Shown piece after piece: positions 23,685-29,483 of a stretch of DNA of 30,219 bases. The DNA is taken from the IMG/VR virus record IMGVR_UViG_3300034375_001773, positions 1 to 30,219 of that record; one strand, 5' to 3'. The position numbers were made by a program, and so were the translations under genes. The stretch is from a virus. Position 1 is the stretch's first letter. Each line of letters opens with the position of its first letter. The notes beneath the pieces were generated by a model. It was not told where the DNA came from and searched no databases. It saw nothing but the letters and a program-made list of their open reading frames with translations.

Positions 23685-23877
23685 CGTCGTAGTCTCCTCT
23701 ACTTCGTAGTACTAAGTCCTCTAGCACAGTCATTACTGTAATGAAAGGCCAAGTCAAGGCTAGCCATATGTGTGCGTTAGGTCTATCAGGATCAGCTGCA
23801 TCTGTAATGTACAGCAATAGGATAGCACCCAGGCCATACATAACTAACAGACCGTAAATAAAATGTAAGTCTAACAA
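23677..23877 (-). CDS. Small two-helix membrane protein (66 aa), TTG start
   Basis: Two hydrophobic segments, about residues 4-25 (LHFIYGLLVMYGLGAILLLYI) and 37-52 (IWLALTWPFITVMTVL), are joined by a polar DAADPDRPNAH loop, with a charged end RSRGDYDDE. No family recognised. The start is TTG at 23877: GGAGG lies 8 bases upstream in the end of ThyX, while the next ATG (residue 13) would cut the first helix in half. The location between ThyX and helicase is typical of conserved accessory positions, but a role in replication is not supported by sequence. It could instead be a membrane-anchoring or holin-like small protein. Confidence 0.65.
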   Translation of the reverse strand: MLDLHFIYGLLVMYGLGAILLLYITDAADPDRPNAHIWLALTWPFITVMTVLEDLVLRSRGDYDDE

Positions 23878-23880
23878 AAA

Positions 23881-24540
23881 CTATTCCTCCTCGTACTCCA
23901 TTAGTGCATCCCACGATACAGGATATATCTTAGCCATAGTCAAAGCAACCTTCTGTGCTACTAACTGTGTCTCTTCTTGTGTGTCTGACTTCAAGCGTAG
24001 GCTACACATCTTAGCAAAGGCGAACAGTGTACCTGACCAGTACCACTCCGTCATCATAGACTGTGGTAAATGCATACGTGCTTGTTCAGGTGTTACACCT
24101 TCATCTAGTTGTTGGTTGTAAAGCATTAGAGCTTTTGTGTTGTAGTAGAACACATTCGCATTACTCTTTACTTCACCTTCACTGCCTTGCTTCTTATCAG
24201 CACTACGTCCACGCCACACATCAGGTACGTAGAACTCTGGCTCACTATCCACGTACCGCCTCGACACTTCGTTCCAAGGCATATACTCGTGTTTCTGAAG
24301 CTGACGTGCCACAAAGATAGGTGCCTTGACGTGGAATGTAACAAACGTGTGATTGAATGGTGACTTGTGTTTATGCTTAGCGAGATACTTGATTAGCTTA
24401 GCGTCTTTAGGTTTCAACACTAGCTCCTCACCGTAGTGTATGCGTGGCATCCATTCGCTTTTCTTACCGAAGCTAACACGTGCTGCGTTAACTACAGATA
24501 TGTCTGAACCCATATGATCTATGTATGTTACTTCAATCAA
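23881..24540 (-). CDS. thyX: Flavin-dependent thymidylate synthase ThyX (219 aa), TTG start
   Basis: Makes dTMP from dUMP using FAD, methylene-folate and NADPH. VSFGK near 22, KHKSPFNHT at 57-65, the motif region R79Q...KHEYMPWNEVSRRYVD at 83-98, and ARMHLPQS at about 154-161 identify the family. The classic RHR triplet reads K83-H84-E85 here, as in a subset of phage and bacterial ThyX with (G)KHxxxxxWNE.SRRY. The start is TTG at 24540, with AAAGGAG 8 bases upstream inside the primase gene, overlapping its stop by 4 bases (TTGA). No other start suits the N-terminus. It is part of the nucleotide-supply and replication operon. Confidence 0.92.
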   Translation of the reverse strand: MIEVTYIDHMGSDISVVNAARVSFGKKSEWMPRIHYGEELVLKPKDAKLIKYLAKHKHKSPFNHTFVTFHVKAPIFVARQLQKHEYMPWNEVSRRYVDSEPEFYVPDVWRGRSADKKQGSEGEVKSNANVFYYNTKALMLYNQQLDEGVTPEQARMHLPQSMMTEWYWSGTLFAFAKMCSLRLKSDTQEETQLVAQKVALTMAKIYPVSWDALMEYEEE

Positions 24541-25328
24541 TGTATCATCTCCTTTAATCTCATTATATCATCTTGTACACCATACTTGATGTCGTCGTCA
24601 AGTAGTAATGCTCTTGTAGGTAGGCCAGTCCATAGCTCTACCTCTCGCTTGTATTGCAAGGTCTTGTGTGTAGCGTCCCTGTCTAACGCTATGACTACCT
24701 CACGAAACTCACCCAAATGTTTCATTATTGTAACATTAAGTGATGTACCTAGTATGGCAAACCCTACTGCGCTGGGTGCAAAGTGTGACACTTTTATCGC
24801 ACTTATCACATCCTCAACTACTACAGCTACATCTGCATCAGGGTTCACCCGCTTAGTAAAGAAGTCAGCCTGACCTGAATAGCGATACCATTTAGGTACA
24901 GCACCATCAAGTGCACGTCCCACAGCATCCAGTAGTCTACCGTTGTAGTGGATAGGGAACACAGCACGTCTGTCCTTCACGTCATACATCAAGCCCTCGT
25001 TGTGCAGGTCATACTTGTCGATAAACTTATGTAACAAAATGTGATCAGACGTAGGCTGCACTACATATTCTGGATAAACTAAGGGCTGTAACTCTTTGTT
25101 TTCATTAGTGTTTCTAGGCTGAGCCATACGCAACTTGAGTTCCTCGACAGTCATATCTGTAGAGTACGCACCCTTGAGCTTACAGTCTAGCTTGAAACAG
25201 TTATACACATAGTCACCGCCATCCTTGAAGCACGTGAATGTGTTACGCCCCCTGCAGCTAGGGCAATCCAAGCGCAGGGAATCTCCATCCTTTAAGTTAA
25301 GTGTATCTAGGAAGCCTCTGATATTCAT
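24537..25328 (-). CDS. DNA primase with zinc ribbon and Toprim domain (263 aa)
   Basis: Synthesises primers for lagging-strand replication. An N-terminal zinc ribbon is given by C22, C25, C44 and C49 (CPSC ... CFKLDC). The Toprim part has VVVEDVISAIKVS at about 170-181 with E172, then VVIALDRDAT at 211-220 with D216 and D218. The overall plan matches the primase half of T7 gp4, with the helicase in a separate gene (22455-23684). ATG at 25328 has AAAGGA 8 bases upstream, within the end of integrase, and overlaps its stop by 4 bases. The stop overlaps the ThyX TTG. Confidence 0.9.
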   Translation of the reverse strand: MNIRGFLDTLNLKDGDSLRLDCPSCRGRNTFTCFKDGGDYVYNCFKLDCKLKGAYSTDMTVEELKLRMAQPRNTNENKELQPLVYPEYVVQPTSDHILLHKFIDKYDLHNEGLMYDVKDRRAVFPIHYNGRLLDAVGRALDGAVPKWYRYSGQADFFTKRVNPDADVAVVVEDVISAIKVSHFAPSAVGFAILGTSLNVTIMKHLGEFREVVIALDRDATHKTLQYKREVELWTGLPTRALLLDDDIKYGVQDDIMRLKEMIH

Positions 25329-26254
25329 TCAGTAATTCCTTTGCGTTTAGCTAGTGCAGCTGATGCACCGCTGAGTGTGTTGACTAGGTAAGGCTTAACA
25401 CTGGCAGGGTTCTGGTGTCCACTCACCTGCATAATACCTACGAGATCAACGCCTGCTTCCACCATCTCAGTGATAGCTGTGCGGCGTAAGTCACGTGCCT
25501 GTAAGTCAGGGTCTAGTCCTGCCTCATCCTTAACGCGATTGACGTAGTGATGTATGTCAGTCTCTGAGTATGGATTGTAGCTACCACTCTTAGGCTTGAC
25601 GTGTGGTGCTACGTATGGTTGGAACCCGAAGTCTTCCTTCTGTTGTTTGAGCATAGGCATTAGCCCATCATCAATAGGCAGGTGTACCTCAGCGCCACGC
25701 TTAGACTGTGTGATGTCTACACGTTCCTGTTCAAAGTCGATAGCGTCCCACTTGAGTAGACGCATATCACCTATACGTTGGCCCCACTCGTATGACATAT
25801 GTACGATTAGACCTATGCTACGGGACCACCAGTGTGAGTACGCTGTGTCTAGGAACAAGCGCACATCATCAGTCGTCCACTTCACATTGCGAGGCTTGTC
25901 AACCTTACGCTTCAGCAGGGACACAGGATTGTACAAGAGAGCCTCGTGCCGACGAGCTAGGTTAAGTACTATACTCAGGCACGAAGCGTTGTAGTTAGCT
26001 GCACGTGGGCCTCTCTCGTTAAGCCACGTGTCGTAAGCGTAAGTGACGTGCTTGAGGCTGATGTCACGTAGCTTGATGTTACCTAGCACCTTACCTTTCT
26101 GCACCTTAGTCATACAAACTACAACCAGTCTAGTCTCGTACTGCTTCTGTGTTGGGCCACTTAGTTCAGCAAAGGCAGGGCTATTCAAGTATGCAGTGAT
26201 TGCATCACGCAGGGTGTTAGTACCCTTCAAGTCTAGCTGTTTATGTTTCACCAT
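25325..26254 (-). CDS. int: Tyrosine recombinase / integrase (309 aa)
   Basis: The catalytic set reads R160 (WGQRIGDMRLLKW), K185 (TQSKRG), R254-x-x-R257 (QARDLRRTAITEM), H280 (VSGHQN) and Y289 (KPYLV). An N-terminal SAM-like core-binding domain spans about residues 14-110. The first position of the usual HxxR box is arginine here, a variant. A longer ORF begins at 26293, but ATG at 26254 has GAGG five bases upstream and starts within the previous gene's last codons (7-base overlap), so I use it. It probably integrates the phage genome, or resolves multimers. No attP site, excisionase or repressor could be identified beside it. Confidence 0.88.
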   Translation of the reverse strand: MVKHKQLDLKGTNTLRDAITAYLNSPAFAELSGPTQKQYETRLVVVCMTKVQKGKVLGNIKLRDISLKHVTYAYDTWLNERGPRAANYNASCLSIVLNLARRHEALLYNPVSLLKRKVDKPRNVKWTTDDVRLFLDTAYSHWWSRSIGLIVHMSYEWGQRIGDMRLLKWDAIDFEQERVDITQSKRGAEVHLPIDDGLMPMLKQQKEDFGFQPYVAPHVKPKSGSYNPYSETDIHHYVNRVKDEAGLDPDLQARDLRRTAITEMVEAGVDLVGIMQVSGHQNPASVKPYLVNTLSGASAALAKRKGITE

Positions 26255-26487
26255 TTTTTCCTCACTTTCCAGTATGCCCAACACTCTACACAATGTCCTT
26301 GCCCTAGCACAAGATCAATGAAGTACACAACGTTAGGTTTCTTTTCCTTTTGCCACTGGTAGTTCCTTGCGCTGAACGTCTGATTGTTTTGTCCTCCGAG
26401 GATTACGTTTATCAGTACGCTCAGTGCTGTCAGTACTCGACTCAGGTAGATTACCAACCCAGTGTGTAACATCATCAGTCGGGTCAT
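26248..26487 (-). CDS. Small membrane protein of phage NVLLGG/HC type (79 aa)
   Basis: A hydrophobic segment at about residues 8-30 (TGLVIYLSRVLTALSVLINV) is followed by ILGGQNNQTFSARNYQ, YFIDLVLG and GHCVECWAYW. This order (N.LLGG ... ES.SAR ... D ... HC..S) recalls a common small phage and prophage protein, occasionally mislabelled as a UvrD helicase. I know of no established function. The ATG at 26487 has GGAG six bases upstream. GTG at 26499 is an alternative. A nested ORF at 26512-26333 in another frame is probably a shadow. The stop overlaps the integrase ATG by 7 bases. Cysteines C66 and C69 may bind metal or form a disulfide. Confidence 0.7.
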   Translation of the reverse strand: MTRLMMLHTGLVIYLSRVLTALSVLINVILGGQNNQTFSARNYQWQKEKKPNVVYFIDLVLGQGHCVECWAYWKVRKKW

Positions 26488-26513
26488 CCTCTTCTCCACT
26501 CTCTTCTGTCATA

Positions 26514-26603
26514 TTAAAATACTCCAAAGCCTAGACCAAATGTAACCCACGCCATCAGTACGATGGCGCAGTACAATAGTAGGTCTTTAAAAATTTGGAA
26601 CAT
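26514..26603 (-). CDS. 29-residue single-helix membrane peptide
   Basis: Begins MFQIFKDLLLY and continues with CAIVLMAWVTFGLGFGVF to its stop at 26514. Almost all of it is one hydrophobic helix with a short charged N-terminus. The start ATG at 26603 has AAGGGGG six bases upstream inside the preceding gene, with which it overlaps by 17 bases. Upstream in-frame codons belong to that gene. It may be a tiny membrane protein or toxin-like regulator. Only the strong Shine-Dalgarno and the clean helix support it as a gene. Confidence 0.55.
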   Translation of the reverse strand: MFQIFKDLLLYCAIVLMAWVTFGLGFGVF

Positions 26604-26766
26604 ACAGTTCCCCCTTGTCACGTAGTGCATCAATGTGGCGTAGCTCTTGACGTAAAGCATCAGCCTCATCGAACTCACCATCCCAGTCAGCATCGTCGAT
26701 AGCACGAGCTACACGATTATGCTCCTCATTGATAGGTGACAAACGTGGATCATCATAGTTAGGCAT
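26587..26766 (-). CDS. Small charged helical protein (59 aa)
   Basis: MPNYDDPRLSPINEEHNRVARAIDDADW, then DGEFDEADALRQELRHIDALRDKGEL, ending YVPNF. It is mostly helical with alternating acidic and basic residues and no recognisable motif. The start ATG at 26766 has GAGGAG seven bases upstream. A longer reading frame (from 26811) would place this site in the coding region and overlap the neighbour's C-terminus, so it is not preferred. It overlaps the Api92-like gene by 8 bases and the 29-residue gene by 17. Confidence 0.65.
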   Translation of the reverse strand: MPNYDDPRLSPINEEHNRVARAIDDADWDGEFDEADALRQELRHIDALRDKGELYVPNF

Positions 26767-27244
26767 CTTCATACTCCTCTTGGTATTCTTTCCAGTTCTC
26801 ATACTCATCATCTAAACTCCACTCAGAGATTAGATCACTAGGTACATTATCAGACCAGTCATCATCTGTAAAGTCTACTTCGTAGCTGTTGTCTTCGCCT
26901 AGATCATACAGACCTATGAAGCACATACCTGGCTCATAGTATGACGCAGATATTTTGATGTCGTGATTAGCTTCACCATTCTGATAGGCTGCGATGGGTG
27001 GACCCCACGCACTATCAAAGCTCACGTAAGCAAAGTAATCACCTTCAATCTCTTCAGGTCCATCTACAGTAGCGTCACTGATCTCCCACTTAGTACCCCA
27101 CTCTTCGAGTGCTGTGCCGTAGTCCCACTCACCGATAGGGTTAAGGAACTCTAATAGTTTATCTTCTTGAGCAGCAGCAACCAGAGCATCCATCTTCTCT
27201 TTGGTTCCACTGACAGTGATTGTATTCATACACCAGTTAGGCAT
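26759..27244 (-). CDS. Api92/DUF1281-like protein (161 aa)
   Basis: The N-terminus MPNWCMNTITVSGTKE is the family signature of Api92-like proteins with a ferredoxin-type fold (MPNWC.N...V.G), found in phages and mobile elements. It continues with LEFLNPIGEWDYG, WGTKWEI and YVSFDSAWGPP, common in this family, and ends in an acidic tail of about 45 residues (DDDWSD, EYENWKEYQEEYEDA). Function is unknown. GGAG precedes the ATG. It starts about 30 bases after the UUCG-loop hairpin, making it the first gene of a segment that runs into integrase and the replication operon. Confidence 0.8.
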   Translation of the reverse strand: MPNWCMNTITVSGTKEKMDALVAAAQEDKLLEFLNPIGEWDYGTALEEWGTKWEISDATVDGPEEIEGDYFAYVSFDSAWGPPIAAYQNGEANHDIKISASYYEPGMCFIGLYDLGEDNSYEVDFTDDDWSDNVPSDLISEWSLDDEYENWKEYQEEYEDA

Positions 27245-27264
27245 TGTTGTTCTCCTATGTATAA

Positions 27265-27290
27265 GTAAAGGCGGGGCCGAAGCCCCACTA
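27265..27290 (-). terminator. UUCG tetraloop hairpin, probable terminator or attenuator
   Basis: On the minus strand GGGGC-TTCG-GCCCC (27286-27273) is followed by GCCTTTACTT. The stem is five G-C pairs with the very stable UUCG loop, but the U-tract is weak, so partial read-through is likely. It lies between the 74-residue gene (stop 27293) and the Api92-like gene (start 27244). Confidence 0.65.
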
Positions 27291-27292
27291 GT

Positions 27293-27517
27293 TTAGCCTG
27301 CAAAGTGACGCACCTTACGTGAGCCACGCTTGTTGCCAGACTGTTCGATGTACACGCTGCGCTTACCTATGTGGTATGCAGTCATACAAGCACCACGTGT
27401 CACGCCAAAGCGTTTGATATATTGGCGCTTGCGGGTCAAGCCCTTGATGCCTGCGAAGTTAAAGCGGAAGCCAGTAGTGCCATCGTTAAGTGGTTTAGTT
27501 GCGAAACATACAAACAT
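27293..27517 (-). CDS. Small basic protein (74 aa)
   Basis: The sequence has short aromatic and basic clusters (GLTRKRQYIKRFGVTRGA, HIGKRSVYIEQSGNKRGSRKVRHF) and a net positive charge, which could indicate nucleic-acid binding. No family recognised. The start ATG overlaps the 44-residue gene by one base (TAATG) with GAGGAG eight bases upstream. The next downstream signal is the UUCG hairpin, so it ends a local transcription unit. Confidence 0.7.
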   Translation of the reverse strand: MFVCFATKPLNDGTTGFRFNFAGIKGLTRKRQYIKRFGVTRGACMTAYHIGKRSVYIEQSGNKRGSRKVRHFAG

Positions 27518-27651
27518 TATTTTGTCTCCTCTAGTGCTGTACGAATTTCAGATAGTAAGTTCTTGAGTTCTGCGTTGTTAGCCATACGAGTGTTAGGCAA
27601 TATCTTCTCACACATATCAAGTATCTTCAGGTTTAGTTGTTTAGTAATCAT
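27517..27651 (-). CDS. Small helical protein (44 aa)
   Basis: MITKQLNLKILDMCEKILPN followed by TRMANNAELKNLLSEIRTALEETK: two amphipathic helices, so probably a helical hairpin or an oligomerising peptide. It overlaps the upstream 100-residue gene by 4 bases (ATGA) and the downstream 74-residue gene by one base, with GAGGAG for the next gene in its last codons. That junction geometry at both ends supports it as a gene. No family recognised. Confidence 0.65.
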   Translation of the reverse strand: MITKQLNLKILDMCEKILPNTRMANNAELKNLLSEIRTALEETK

Positions 27652-27950
27652 TTGTCAAGCCCTCCGTCTATGACAATAAGTTTAGGTTTGTAGGCAGCCT
27701 TGGGTACAGGACGTATGAGTTCGTGTCTGTACTCAAGGAACCTATCGTAGTCATACTCATCGAGTCTTAACTTCGGACGGTCCGAAGATAGATCAAACCA
27801 AGCGAAGTTGAACAGGGTCTCAAGCAATGCAAGCATACGTATGCCTGACTGCTCAGTCCTGCAAGCCGTAATCAAATACTTGTTGTCGTTGATCACCTCG
27901 GAAAGGTAGCGGGTATCCTCGTCTGTCTCGTCGAGTGTATGCATAGTCAT
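27648..27950 (-). CDS. Hypothetical protein (100 aa)
   Basis: No family recognised. Residues 1-20 are acidic (LDETDEDTRYLSEV), then ITACRTEQSGIRMLALLETLFNF (helical), DLSSDRPKLRLDEYDYDRFLEYRHEL and a short C-terminal KLIVIDGG. The SSDRP codons contain the second copy of the 18-base palindromic repeat. AAGGAG lies eight bases before the ATG. Its first 98 bases overlap the end of the preceding gene in another frame, the longest overlap in this arm. The Shine-Dalgarno quality is the main support. Confidence 0.65.
   Translation of the reverse strand: MTMHTLDETDEDTRYLSEVINDNKYLITACRTEQSGIRMLALLETLFNFAWFDLSSDRPKLRLDEYDYDRFLEYRHELIRPVPKAAYKPKLIVIDGGLDK
27773..27790 (-). repeat. 18-base palindromic repeat, copy 2
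   Basis: On the minus strand it reads TATCTTCGGACCGTCCGA. With the following AG, arms CTTCGGAC and GTCCGAAG (8 bp each) surround one C. It is in the gene at 27648-27950. Confidence 0.9.
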
Positions 27951-28068
27951 TGTTGTGTCTCCTTACATCTACTTTGTAATGTCTTAACTTCTTGAGCGTA
28001 CCATCTATACGATCTTCAGGTACAGTTGCTATGAACTTACCGTCAATGAATATTTTATATGTATTCAT
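27853..28068 (-). CDS. Small Arg-rich protein (71 aa)
   Basis: MNTYKIFIDGKFIATVPEDRIDGTLKKLRHY looks like a compact beta-beta-helix start, then a strongly basic tail (VDVRRHNND, TRRDRRGYPLPFRGD). No family recognised. AGGAG precedes the ATG by six bases, inside the preceding gene (overlap 14). The C-terminal third overlaps the next gene's N-terminus for 98 bases in another frame. It may end earlier in function, or the overlap may be real. Confidence 0.6.
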   Translation of the reverse strand: MNTYKIFIDGKFIATVPEDRIDGTLKKLRHYKVDVRRHNNDYAYTRRDRRGYPLPFRGDQRQQVFDYGLQD

Positions 28069-28462
28069 AGCCTGCTCCTAGCATCACCTTTGTCGTAACC
28101 TTCTGGTCACCACCACCAGTTAGCACAGCCAATGTTGCTTTGTCAATAGGCTCTCCAGTGTCCTTAACTACGAAGCTGCTGTACTTGTATGGATTGTACG
28201 TCACCTCCTTGCCGTGAAACACAGCGTGGAAGTAGTTACGAGCACAAGCCTCGTCATCCTCTGGCAAGATGTAACCACGTACAAAAGCGTGGACATTCTT
28301 CTTACGCTCACGTAGTACACGCTCACGTCCTGCCTTACGTACTACGAACTGAGGGTTAGCGATAGCAATGTGATTAGTGTGGTCAATCACACGCCCTGTC
28401 TTACAGTCACGCACACTGAATAACTTCTTGTGCAGATTAAAGTATACTTCAACTCGTTTCAT
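28055..28462 (-). CDS. Conserved phage protein of unknown function (135 aa)
   Basis: The segment KRVEVYFNLHKKLFSVRDCKTGRVIDHT followed by VRKAGRERVLRERKKNVHAFVRGYI is a pattern I associate with a conserved protein in many phages, with no known function. The rest includes FHGKEVTYNPYKYSSF and a Gly-rich end. ATG at 28462 is preferred to GTG at 28468 because AAAGGG is then about seven bases upstream. It overlaps the upstream 46-residue gene by 14 bases. Rich in Arg/Lys, it could bind nucleic acid, but no motif shows this. Confidence 0.7.
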   Translation of the reverse strand: MKRVEVYFNLHKKLFSVRDCKTGRVIDHTNHIAIANPQFVVRKAGRERVLRERKKNVHAFVRGYILPEDDEACARNYFHAVFHGKEVTYNPYKYSSFVVKDTGEPIDKATLAVLTGGGDQKVTTKVMLGAGYEYI

Positions 28463-28589
28463 TGACACACCCTTTCTTCCATTTACTTACATAAGGTTTA
28501 TTTCCTGTGGCTTCCGACACCTCTAAGTAAATAACCCATCCATTTATTTCTACATAAACCGATTCATCTGTACGTCTATCAACTCTCAT
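28449..28589 (-). CDS. Small hypothetical protein (46 aa)
   Basis: A short open frame: MRVDRRTDESVYVEINGWVIYLEVSE, then ATGNKPYVSKWKKGCVNETS. It has two likely beta strands and a basic loop. The predecessor stop (28579) overlaps it by 11 bases and its end overlaps the next gene by 14. A GGAG lies ten bases before the ATG, with a second purine run (GGAAG) adjacent to it. Without it there would be a 116-base gap in an otherwise gapless block. No family recognised. Confidence 0.55.
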   Translation of the reverse strand: MRVDRRTDESVYVEINGWVIYLEVSEATGNKPYVSKWKKGCVNETS

Positions 28590-28770
28590 CTTCCAATAAC
28601 TCCACATCTGTTTCCCATACCCAATCACCTACACCGCTGTCGTTGAACTCGCCACCGTCAACGTTGTCCTTGATCCAACGCCACCATTCGTCCTCTGGAA
28701 TATCATCAGGTACATAACCCTCCCAATCCAAGAAGCTAATCATTTGTGCTGTCGATCTAACTCTGGGCAT
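28579..28770 (-). CDS. Small very acidic Trp-rich protein (63 aa)
   Basis: Of 63 residues about 18 are Asp/Glu and only 4 are Arg/Lys, with six tryptophans: FLDWEGYVPDDIPEDEWWRW, then GEFNDSGVGDWVWETD and ELLEDES. No family recognised. Such composition can mark a DNA mimic, but this is inference only. ATG at 28770 has GAGG about seven bases upstream. A GTG one codon earlier (28773) is equally possible. It overlaps the preceding gene by 14 bases and the following 46-residue gene by 11. Confidence 0.6.
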   Translation of the reverse strand: MPRVRSTAQMISFLDWEGYVPDDIPEDEWWRWIKDNVDGGEFNDSGVGDWVWETDVELLEDES

Positions 28771-28999
28771 CACTCATCTCCTCGTTAAGTAAGTAGCTAC
28801 CTATAGTCTCCTCGACTATATCGAATAGCGTATTGAATCTATCTTGTGCATCATCCGTGTACATCACACAGTCGTGCACCTTGTCGTGAAAGTACAAGTC
28901 CTCTGGTGCAGTCACATTAGCATAGTACATATTCTCTAGTACAGCACCTGCAATCTCAGCTACAAGTTCTGTTCGTGTTGCTCTACATATTAGGGGCAT
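28757..28999 (-). CDS. Small helical protein (80 aa)
   Basis: MPLICRATRTELVAEIAGAVLEN, then MYYANVTAPEDLYFHDKVHD and a helical end RFNTLFDIVEETIGSYLLNEEM. No family recognised. The start is ATG at 28999: GGAGG lies seven bases upstream within the previous gene, and the stop of that gene overlaps it (TAATG). A longer frame from 29071 reads over a well-supported neighbouring gene in another frame and is rejected. It overlaps the acidic Trp-rich gene by 14 bases. Confidence 0.65.
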   Translation of the reverse strand: MPLICRATRTELVAEIAGAVLENMYYANVTAPEDLYFHDKVHDCVMYTDDAQDRFNTLFDIVEETIGSYLLNEEMSDAQS

Positions 29000-29142
29000 T
29001 AGTTTTCCTCCTGAAGTAATCTCTGCATAAACTTTAGCATCTGCTCTTCGTACTCGAATGTGATCTGCCATTCGTTGTCAGGCATAGCATTCCACAGATG
29101 ATACTGTCCGTCAGGATATGATATGATAAACTTATACTTCAT
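28999..29142 (-). CDS. Small hypothetical protein (47 aa)
   Basis: MKYKFIISYPDGQYHLWNAM, then PDNEWQITFEYEEQMLKFMQRLLQEEN: a beta strand or two followed by an amphipathic helix. The start ATG overlaps the previous stop by four bases (ATGA) and is served by the repeated GGAGTTAGAACA cassette. Its own end carries GGAGG and TAATG for the next gene. This two-sided coupling is good evidence for a short gene. No family recognised. Confidence 0.65.
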   Translation of the reverse strand: MKYKFIISYPDGQYHLWNAMPDNEWQITFEYEEQMLKFMQRLLQEEN

Positions 29143-29154
29143 TGTTCTAACTCC
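29139..29154 (-). promoter_or_regulatory. Gene-junction cassette GGAGTTAGAACAATGA, copy 1
   Basis: GGAG is the Shine-Dalgarno, ATG the start of the 47-residue gene, and ATGA also closes the 110-residue gene. It codes for the C-terminal residues ELEQ of the preceding protein. Two further exact copies are at 29468-29483 and 29671-29686. Confidence 0.9.
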
Positions 29155-29471
29155 ATTACATAAGGTTTGCTACCAAAGTCGGTAACGTTACACCAGTTAT
29201 CAATCCACTTGCCGTGCAAGCAGTCACAGATAGTTTCATCAGGTGCATTGCCGTGCACTAGGTATGCCCAGTCTACAGGTGTAAGCTCCAGTGTGTCAGG
29301 GTTCACGGTGCATAGCTCAAGCTCTACCTCATCACACGCAGTGGCAGCTTCCCATATCGCATCAGGGTTGCGGCCTGTGTAATCTATCTCACCCTCCCAC
29401 GATATCATTACTACGCACTCAGTGTGTGTAATCACATCGTTGATCATCTTGTATGCTACATCGTTACTCAT
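29139..29471 (-). CDS. Hypothetical acidic protein (110 aa)
   Basis: MSNDVAYKMINDVITHTECVV, GEIDYTGRNPDAIWEAATACDEVELELCTV and DWAYLVHGNAPDETICDCLHGKWIDNWC, ending VMELEQ. Five cysteines are scattered, not in a tidy zinc pattern, though C94 and C96 (ICDC) and C104 could bind metal. No family recognised. ATG at 29471 is chosen because it overlaps the upstream stop as ATGA and has the GGAG cassette. The frame is open 13 codons further upstream (29510) but without a site. Confidence 0.65.
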   Translation of the reverse strand: MSNDVAYKMINDVITHTECVVMISWEGEIDYTGRNPDAIWEAATACDEVELELCTVNPDTLELTPVDWAYLVHGNAPDETICDCLHGKWIDNWCNVTDFGSKPYVMELEQ

Positions 29472-29483
29472 TGTTCTAACTCC
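29468..29483 (-). promoter_or_regulatory. Gene-junction cassette GGAGTTAGAACAATGA, copy 2
   Basis: Same 16 bases as copies at 29139 and 29671. Here it closes the 68-residue gene and starts the 110-residue gene with an ATGA overlap. It decides the start of the latter at 29471. Confidence 0.9.

Noticed and set aside
26333-26512. Nested 59-codon minus-strand ORF starting MTEESGEEDD with GGAG nine bases upstream
   Set aside because: It lies almost wholly over the N-terminal coding part of the 79-residue membrane protein, which has a better site and a recognisable pattern. The product is a low-complexity charged peptide. It could still be a real overlapping gene, but the evidence is weaker.
26604-26705. 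Longer version of the 29-residue membrane peptide from 26705
   Set aside because: The extra residues overlap the 59-residue gene in another frame, and the strong AAGGGGG site lies just before the internal ATG at 26603.
29000-29071. Longer version of the 80-residue gene beginning at 29071
   Set aside because: The extension reads through the 47-residue gene in another frame, which has cassette-type coupling at both ends. The internal ATG at 28999 has GGAGG and a TAATG junction.
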